A stretch of DNA of 29,783 nucleotides, taken from contig NZ_CALLVP010000043.1 in assembly GCF_938010505.1 (NCBI RefSeq), positions 1-29,783 on the forward strand, given 5' to 3'. Of this stretch, positions 25,272 through 29,783 are shown one piece after another. This stretch comes from an uncultured Veillonella sp. (GTDB lineage Bacteria; Bacillota; Negativicutes; Veillonellales; Veillonellaceae). Position 1 is the stretch's first letter, and each line of letters starts with the position of its first letter. Both the position numbers and the translations under genes were made by a program. The notes beneath the pieces were generated by a model that worked only from the letters and a program-made list of their open reading frames with translations, was not told the DNA's origin and did no database searches.

Positions 25272-26810
25272 TTATTCTTCCTCCTGTTGTTCTAGCTCCA
25301 TAGCTAGGAATACTGAGTTTACTGCATTAATATATGCATTTACACTTGATTTAACGATATCTGTGCTGATACCACGACCATGGTACAAGCGACCGTTATA
25401 TTCTACCTTGAGAGTTGCTTCCCCAAGGGCATCTTTACCGGCTGTGATAGCGCGGATTTGGTAATCTTTCAAGCTGATTGGCAAGCCAACCACACGTTCA
25501 ACCGCTTTGAGGGACGCATCTACTGGACCATCACCAACGGCTGCATCAGCTTTTTCACCTTCTGGAGTCATAAGACGAACGTCAGCATAGGCATAGCCTT
25601 TTTCACCCAATTTATAGTATTGAGCCACGAGTTCGAACGCTTTTTTGTGATGTAAGTTATCTACTACGAGGGCTACGATATCATCATCGTATACTTGTTT
25701 TTTACGGTCTGCCAATTCTTTAAATTTAGCGAAGAGGTCGTTGATTTTCTCTTCTGTGAAAGATTGGAAACCAAGTTTTGCCAAATGATCAGCGAAGGCA
25801 TGACGACCGGAGTGTTTGCCCAATACGAGGTCTGTTTTTTCAGCCCCTACGGACTCAGGAGTCATGATTTCATACGTTTCAGGATTACTCATCATACCAT
25901 GTTGGTGAATACCAGACTCATGAGCAAATGCATTAGAACCCACGATTGCTTTATTTGGAGGAACTACAACGCCTGTTAAACGGCTCACAAGTTTAGATAC
26001 TTTCGTAAATTGTTTTGTATCGATGTTCACTTGGAGGTCATCGAAATAATCATGGCGTGTTTTAAGAGCCATTACCACTTCTTCAATCGCTACGTTACCA
26101 GCCCGTTCACCTAGACCATTAATTGTGCCTTCTACTTGGCGTGCACCTGCTTTAATAGCGGCTAACGTATTCGCATTGGCAAGGCCTAAGTCGTCATGGC
26201 AGTGAACAGAGATAATTGCATTTTCAATTCCTGATGTATGTTCTTTAATGTAGCGGATTTTATCACCGAACTCATTAGGGTTCATATAACCTACTGTATC
26301 TGGTACGTTAATAATTGTAGCGCCACCAGCAATTGCAACACCAAATACTTGGCATGCGAAATCTAAATCAGAGCGTGCCGCGTCTTCACCAGAGAACTCG
26401 ATTTCATCAACCTTACCTTTTGCATATGCCAATACGGATTTAACCTTATCCAATACCTCTTGGCGAGTCATTTTTAATTTATATTCCATATGAAGTTCGG
26501 AAATAGCAATGAATACATGTAAACGGCTACGTTCCGCATCTTTCAACGCATCAATCGCTTTTTGTACGTCCTTTTCATTAGCACGAGCCAACGCACAAAT
26601 TGTTGCACCTTTGACTTCGCGTGCAATCGTTTGTACCGCTTCAAAATCTCCAGGGGATGCCGCTGGGAATCCAGCCTCGATTACGTCGATGCCTAGACGT
26701 ACTAGGCCTTTCGCAATTTCAATTTTTTCAGGAGTTTGTAAAGATACACCTGGTGTTTGTTCCCCATCACGAAGGGTTGTATCGAAGAAATATACGCGAT
26801 TCTGTTCCAT
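25272..26810 (-). CDS. leuA: 2-isopropylmalate synthase
   Basis: LeuA joins acetyl-CoA and 2-ketoisovalerate, the first step of leucine synthesis. The 512 aa include the TIM-barrel domain with FFDTTLRDGEQTPG (8-21) and the metal-binding H203 and H205 in SVHCHDDLGL, then NGLGERAGN. A C-terminal regulatory domain from about residue 370 to the end is the usual site of leucine feedback inhibition. The start at 26810 has AAGGTGG five bases before it and fits the family N-terminus; the frame is open 30 codons further but those residues are not family-like. It is the first gene of the operon, behind a T-box. Confidence 0.97.
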   Translation of the reverse strand: MEQNRVYFFDTTLRDGEQTPGVSLQTPEKIEIAKGLVRLGIDVIEAGFPAASPGDFEAVQTIAREVKGATICALARANEKDVQKAIDALKDAERSRLHVFIAISELHMEYKLKMTRQEVLDKVKSVLAYAKGKVDEIEFSGEDAARSDLDFACQVFGVAIAGGATIINVPDTVGYMNPNEFGDKIRYIKEHTSGIENAIISVHCHDDLGLANANTLAAIKAGARQVEGTINGLGERAGNVAIEEVVMALKTRHDYFDDLQVNIDTKQFTKVSKLVSRLTGVVVPPNKAIVGSNAFAHESGIHQHGMMSNPETYEIMTPESVGAEKTDLVLGKHSGRHAFADHLAKLGFQSFTEEKINDLFAKFKELADRKKQVYDDDIVALVVDNLHHKKAFELVAQYYKLGEKGYAYADVRLMTPEGEKADAAVGDGPVDASLKAVERVVGLPISLKDYQIRAITAGKDALGEATLKVEYNGRLYHGRGISTDIVKSSVNAYINAVNSVFLAMELEQQEEE

Positions 26811-26865
26811 AATAGCCACCTTTTCTATCCTCATAAAACATAACACTTTATTATATCTATCCATA

Positions 26866-26929
26866 GTGAAAGTTTGTAAAATCGCCAATGTCGACACCAT
26901 ATATAATCTGTGACTTACTAGACTTTCAC
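26866..26929 (-). promoter_or_regulatory. Inverted GTGAAAGT pair between T-box and leuA
   Basis: GTGAAAGT (26866-26873) and its complement ACTTTCAC (26922-26929) lie 48 bases apart between the T-box terminator and the leuA ribosome site. A TATAAT on the minus strand lies next to the inner arm, so a second promoter under an operator is possible. A leader stem is the alternative. Confidence 0.35.
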
Positions 26930-26933
26930 AAAT

Positions 26934-27176
26934 AAAAAAGCCCCTCAGAACAACTGTCGTTGCTCAAAGGGGCGTTATATTCATAACACGGTACCACCCT
27001 AATTGGGACTCGTTTCGGGTATAACGGAACCACCGTCAATGACTACTGCTGTATTCGCCATCAAAGCTCACGGGAGAGTGTCAGCGTACAACCTCTATTG
27101 CCTCGCACCAGCCGGCAACTCTCTGAAAGCAGGATTTGTAAACCTTTATACCCGTTCATCGCTTGATTTAAGATAT
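26934..27176 (-). promoter_or_regulatory. Leucine T-box leader of the leu operon
   Basis: A T-box senses uncharged tRNA and lets transcription continue when the amino acid is short. The diagnostic T-box AGGGTGGTACCGTG is on the minus strand at 26987-27000. The distal stem I has AGAGAGTTGCC and GGCTGGTGCGA (about 27098-27124). The base of stem I is closed by AAAGGTTTAC and GTGAGCTTT. CUC, a leucine codon, lies in the specifier position (about 27074-27078). The terminator is GCCCCT...AGGGGC (26940-26973) with six T (26934-26939). The antiterminator pairs the T-box AGGG with CCCCT of the terminator. Leucine specificity is inferred from the codon and the genes. Confidence 0.93.
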
Positions 27177-27182
27177 AAGGGT

Positions 27183-27212
27183 ATTGTACTGTATTCTATA
27201 GACTTATGTCAA
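27183..27212 (-). promoter_or_regulatory. Promoter of the leu operon
   Basis: On the minus strand a perfect -35, TTGACA (27207-27212), is 18 bp from a -10, TACAAT (27183-27188). Transcription would start near 27176, just before the T-box leader. Confidence 0.8.
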
Positions 27213-27249
27213 TTAAAATAAGATGAATATAATTTCATAAAACTCATCG

Positions 27250-27657
27250 TTAGTAGTTAGTCCACTCTAAATCATCAAAATCATTCTTAATGAGTTTCTT
27301 CTTCTTTACCACTTGGTTCGTTAGCTCAATGCGTTCATTAACAAAGGAAATATCTGTATACCATTCCTTTAAGTTAGCATATACTTCACGCGTTAAATCA
27401 ATAATTATAGTTTGAATTGGATTCCATGTTTTACATTTTACAGACTCGACCATAACCATGCTACTACCTATGAAAGTAACATCTCTACCATAAATCCAAA
27501 ATGGCAATACCTTATCTTTTATAGAAATAGAGTATATAGCATCCCCATGAGGCGGTTCCGTTTCATATTGTGCACGTATCTGGTACTTTTCCATGATTTC
27601 ACTACTACCATTTTCTATATATGATAGCTTTGAAATCTTAAAATTTTCTAAGTTCAT
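27250..27657 (-). CDS. Hypothetical protein, 135 aa
   Basis: I do not recognise this protein. It has no signal peptide or membrane segment. Alternating short strands (about 15-95) are followed by a helical segment and a charged C-terminus with KKKK. It starts 22 bp after the exported-protein gene on the same strand, so the two are probably co-transcribed. The start at 27657 has GGAG five bases before it; a longer frame to 27690 would overlap its neighbour and lacks one. No clear terminator follows it. Confidence 0.65.
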   Translation of the reverse strand: MNLENFKISKLSYIENGSSEIMEKYQIRAQYETEPPHGDAIYSISIKDKVLPFWIYGRDVTFIGSSMVMVESVKCKTWNPIQTIIIDLTREVYANLKEWYTDISFVNERIELTNQVVKKKKLIKNDFDDLEWTNY

Positions 27658-27679
27658 AAAAACTCCGTTATTTTTAATA

Positions 27680-28312
27680 TCAATTACCACCTACAGATGT
27701 AATCAAAGATCTAGCCCATCTAACAGAAACTGGCTCATTAAATAAAAACACATGGTTCTGCTCATCATATTCCCAAGCTGCTAAGTAAACGGCGACATCC
27801 ACCATTCGATAGGTTATCGTCATCCCATTTACAACATCTGTTTTCTGAGGCAAGTAATCCTTATAATCGCCTGCAATATTACCTGATAGAGTCGATACAC
27901 GATACTTAATATACTTCGGCATATCATCTACACGGTCAAAATATCTCCCTTTTAAAAGCTCATGATAGGCATACACGACTTGTAATACATCGTGATCCAC
28001 AATAGATACATGTACAGGACGTAATCCCCCTAATCCACTTGGCAAATGCGGTTTAAAGTTCAAATGTTGCTTAGCCTCATATATAGTATCAAACACCTCT
28101 AGCGATTGACCTTTACGAGTGCTTTTATAATCGCTATCAGTTATAGTACAACTACCTAGGCCGTCAGGACATGGAAACTCATTTCTGTCACCATAGGGCT
28201 GGTCATAAATAGAATTACCATTAAGACGAAACCGCATCGAGTCATCTGCGGAGGCAACATTGATGGAACCTATGAAAGCCAACACAGCCAGTGCACACAC
28301 AACATTTTTCAT
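27680..28312 (-). CDS. Exported protein, DUF4367-like
   Basis: This 210-aa protein is secreted to the periplasm or beyond. A typical signal peptide covers 1-22 with cleavage after ASA. The mature part has two cysteines, C48 and C55 (CPDGLGSC), placed to form a disulfide. The pattern from EAKQHLNFKPHLP (80-91) through IVDHDVLQVVYAY to AAWEYDEQNHVFLFNEP near the end resembles DUF4367 domains. The match is by eye and weak. The start at 28312 has GGGG eight bases before it. It heads a two-gene unit with the 135-aa protein. The promoter has an extended -10, TGATATAAT, at 28352-28360. Confidence 0.75.
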   Translation of the reverse strand: MKNVVCALAVLAFIGSINVASADDSMRFRLNGNSIYDQPYGDRNEFPCPDGLGSCTITDSDYKSTRKGQSLEVFDTIYEAKQHLNFKPHLPSGLGGLRPVHVSIVDHDVLQVVYAYHELLKGRYFDRVDDMPKYIKYRVSTLSGNIAGDYKDYLPQKTDVVNGMTITYRMVDVAVYLAAWEYDEQNHVFLFNEPVSVRWARSLITSVGGN

Positions 28313-28429
28313 GATACATTCCCCTGTAAACAAACTACATTTATTAAGTAAATTATATCACCTAAAATTCTAATATTTTTATATTCTTATATTTATAAGG
28401 ATTTTCTCTACAGAAAAAGAAAAGCATTT

Positions 28430-28482
28430 TGATTGCAAAATGCAATCATTTGATTGCGAATATAAATTATTTGCATTACAAT
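28430..28482 (+). promoter_or_regulatory. Promoter and operator of the toxin-antitoxin pair
   Basis: A -35, TTGCGA (28454-28459), is 17 bp from a -10, TACAAT (28477-28482). Just upstream is a perfect palindrome, TGATTGCA-AAA-TGCAATCA (28430-28448), and a third half-site TGATTGC (28451-28457) overlaps the -35. This fits conditional repression by an antitoxin-toxin complex. Confidence 0.75.
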
Positions 28483-28504
28483 ATAAGTAACAGGAGGTGA
28501 TACT

Positions 28505-28786
28505 ATGGCTAAAACAGCCTCTATCAGTTTGCGTATCGAGCCAGCTGTAAAAGCACAATTAGAAGCATTATATGCTAGCTTTGGCATATCCGTAACTGAT
28601 GCGATTAATATTTTTCTCCACACATCACTAATGGAAGGTGGATTTCCATTTCAACCTAAACAACCTCGTTATAATGCAGAAACAGAAGCTGCTATTCAGG
28701 AAACGAAAGATATATTAGCAGGAAAAGTAAAAGCAAAATCATATGCTAATGTAAAAGAAATGATTGAGGATTTAGGATTGGAGTAA
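28505..28786 (+). CDS. RelB/DinJ-family antitoxin
   Basis: This 93-aa protein is the antitoxin of a type II pair. Residues 1-45 are a ribbon-helix-helix DNA-binding domain (KTASISLRIEPAVKAQLEAL, then the second helix SVTDAINIFLH). The C-terminal half is flexible and would wrap around the toxin. It should neutralise the toxin and repress its own promoter. An almost perfect ribosome site, AGGAGGTG, lies five bases before the ATG. It ends 6 bp before the toxin start. It is one of only three genes on the plus strand. Confidence 0.92.
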   Translation: MAKTASISLRIEPAVKAQLEALYASFGISVTDAINIFLHTSLMEGGFPFQPKQPRYNAETEAAIQETKDILAGKVKAKSYANVKEMIEDLGLE

Positions 28787-28792
28787 TCAGTT

Positions 28793-29065
28793 ATGTTGAG
28801 ATTAGTGCTTAGCAGTAAGTTCAAAAAGGACCTAAAGCGCTCCAAGAAACGCGGTAAAGATCTCAATAAACTCTATTCAATCATCACTAAATTACAGAAT
28901 CAAACGCTATTAGATCCTAGTTATAAAGATCATCCATTAACAGGAAACTACGAAGGCTTTAGAGAATTACACATCGAGCCAGATTGGCTTCTAATTTATG
29001 CAATTAAAGATGATATGTTAGTATTATCTTTAACTCGCACAGGCAGTCACTCAGATTTATTCTAA
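28793..29065 (+). CDS. YafQ/RelE-family mRNA-interferase toxin
   Basis: This 90-aa protein belongs to the YafQ branch of RelE toxins, which cut mRNA on the ribosome. The catalytic set seen in E. coli YafQ is complete with a small shift: H47, H60, D64, W65, H86 and F90, with HIEPDWLLIY and TRTGSHSDLF clearly recognisable. It follows its antitoxin by 6 bp and should be translated with it. It looks active. Confidence 0.93.
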   Translation: MLRLVLSSKFKKDLKRSKKRGKDLNKLYSIITKLQNQTLLDPSYKDHPLTGNYEGFRELHIEPDWLLIYAIKDDMLVLSLTRTGSHSDLF

Positions 29066-29074
29066 CCAAGTTAA

Positions 29075-29098
29075 AGAGGAATGCGAAAGCATTCCTCT
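29075..29098 (+). terminator. Terminator after the toxin gene
   Basis: A perfect 10-bp stem, AGAGGAATGC with its complement, closes a GAAA tetraloop 9 bp after the toxin stop. The T tract is short and broken, so it may leak. Confidence 0.7.
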
Positions 29099-29198
29099 AT
29101 TCTATTTCCCCAAAAAATTTAAAACAGCTATCATCATAAATCTATCACATTTGATAGTATCTATCGTAAATTATTCTACTATTCAAAATTACTGTAGA

Positions 29199-29207
29199 TG
29201 CTATAAT
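29199..29207 (+). promoter_or_regulatory. Promoter of the cysteine-motif gene
   Basis: TGCTATAAT is an extended -10 box; no -35 is visible. Transcription would start near 29214, giving a leader of about 80 bases that contains a possible 11-codon frame (29236-29271). Confidence 0.5.
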
Positions 29208-29293
29208 GTACTCAACAAAAGGAACAGGTGCTCATATGATACTAAATGCACTTTTCCAAAACTATAGTTAGTAGTTTATAAAAGGAGATCATC

Positions 29294-29641
29294 ATGACAC
29301 ATACACAATTAACACAACTCGTACAAGCTTTATTAGATGCTCCATCAAGCAATCCTACAGTAAAAGAATTCGCTCAATCTTGGCTCGATGCAGAAGGCAC
29401 AGAAAAACAAGCAGCGCTTACAAAACAACTCGTACCATTAGCAGAGCAAAATATTGCACTTATCGACGAAACAATCGGCTTTGCAGGCTCTAAATTAGCT
29501 ACACAAATTCTTGGCGAAGACGGTGCCGCCAATCTATTACAACACGCTAAAGATATCAAAGCACAAGGCGCAGAATTCTGTGACTGCCCTGGTTGCGTAG
29601 CATGTAAAAACGTTATCGACTTAAAAGCAGAGATTAAATAA
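29294..29641 (+). CDS. Small conserved protein with C-terminal CxCxxCxxC motif
   Basis: This 115-aa protein is mostly helical and ends in a metal-binding-like motif, C96, C98, C101 and C104 (FCDCPGCVACKN). I recall a widespread Firmicute family of this size and motif, often labelled as a chaperone without good evidence; the function is unknown. The cysteines could bind zinc or an iron-sulfur cluster, or act as thiols. AAGGAG lies six bases before the ATG. It stands alone with its own promoter and terminator. Confidence 0.85.
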   Translation: MTHTQLTQLVQALLDAPSSNPTVKEFAQSWLDAEGTEKQAALTKQLVPLAEQNIALIDETIGFAGSKLATQILGEDGAANLLQHAKDIKAQGAEFCDCPGCVACKNVIDLKAEIK

Positions 29642-29667
29642 TCATATAAGCTACATAGTATCTATTG

Positions 29668-29703
29668 AGTGGATATCTACACATTGTAGATATCCACTTT
29701 TTC
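29668..29703 (+). terminator. Terminator of the cysteine-motif gene
   Basis: A perfect 13-bp stem, AGTGGATATCTAC with its complement, closes a 5-base loop and is followed by a T run. It lies 27 bp after the stop codon. Confidence 0.9.
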
Positions 29704-29719
29704 ATATAAAAAAGCCCCT

Positions 29720-29783
29720 GTGTCAAACTGATATGTACCCATTTTCCTGGACACATATTATTTACTAGCCTAAACACATGGAT
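29720..29783 (+). mobile_element. Possible left end of an IS3-family element, cut by the window
   Basis: After the terminator, the string TGTACCCATTTTCCTGGACA (29734-29753) resembles the terminal repeats of IS150-group elements of the IS3 family as I remember them. The window ends 30 bases later, so no transposase can be seen. This is a tentative call. Confidence 0.3.

Noticed and set aside
27003..27221. A 72-codon plus-strand frame across the T-box region
   Set aside because: The minus strand carries a clear promoter and T-box; the frame has no ribosome site.
29236..29271. An 11-codon leader peptide as a separate gene
   Set aside because: The ribosome site is weak and the peptide shows no run of a control codon, so it is only mentioned in context.

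Overview
The window looks like the chromosome of a Veillonella-type member of the Negativicutes, the Firmicutes that have an outer membrane. The best sign is an adhesin at 17581-19305 that combines a YadA-type outer-membrane anchor with a C-terminal S-layer-homology (SLH) domain. AT-rich, Firmicute-style expression signals (AGGAGG ribosome sites, extended -10 promoters, a leucine T-box) agree with this. The genus is an inference; no rRNA or marker gene is present.

Region 1 (1-7200) is a complete type I restriction-modification island on the minus strand: a small XRE-type regulator, hsdM, hsdS and hsdR, then an unrecognised 132-aa gene with its own promoter. Two near-identical terminator hairpins (43-73 and 7147-7177) bracket it. 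Region 2 (7200-12420) holds a GNAT acetyltransferase and a five-gene operon in which an MmgE/PrpD-family enzyme overlaps a polar amino-acid ABC importer (lipoprotein, two permeases, ATPase). Region 3 (12540-17225) holds a glutathionyl-hydroquinone-reductase-like protein behind a strong promoter with an operator-like palindrome, a DUF969-DUF979-pcp cluster probably concerned with pyroglutamyl peptides, and a second GNAT about 70% identical to the first. Region 4 (17500-21990) holds the YadA-SLH adhesin, a flavo-diiron protein and an ECF-type membrane protein.

Region 5 (22090-27215) is the leucine operon, leuA-leuC-leuD-leuB, behind a TTGACA promoter and a T-box leader. The first three genes are packed one base apart, but leuD and leuB are separated by about 320 bp containing a long GC-rich hairpin and a protein-like open frame with no usable start. 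Region 6 (27250-29783) holds an unknown exported protein with a small partner gene, and on the plus strand a DinJ/YafQ-type toxin-antitoxin pair and a small protein ending in a CxCxxCxxC motif. The last 65 bases may be the start of an insertion sequence.

All genes are on the minus strand except the toxin-antitoxin pair and the small cysteine-motif protein. No tRNA, rRNA, CRISPR array or complete mobile element was seen. The most unusual items are the leuD-leuB insert, the adhesin with an SLH domain beyond its barrel anchor, the PrpD-transporter operon, the GS-HQR operator and the seven-G ribosome site of hsdR.
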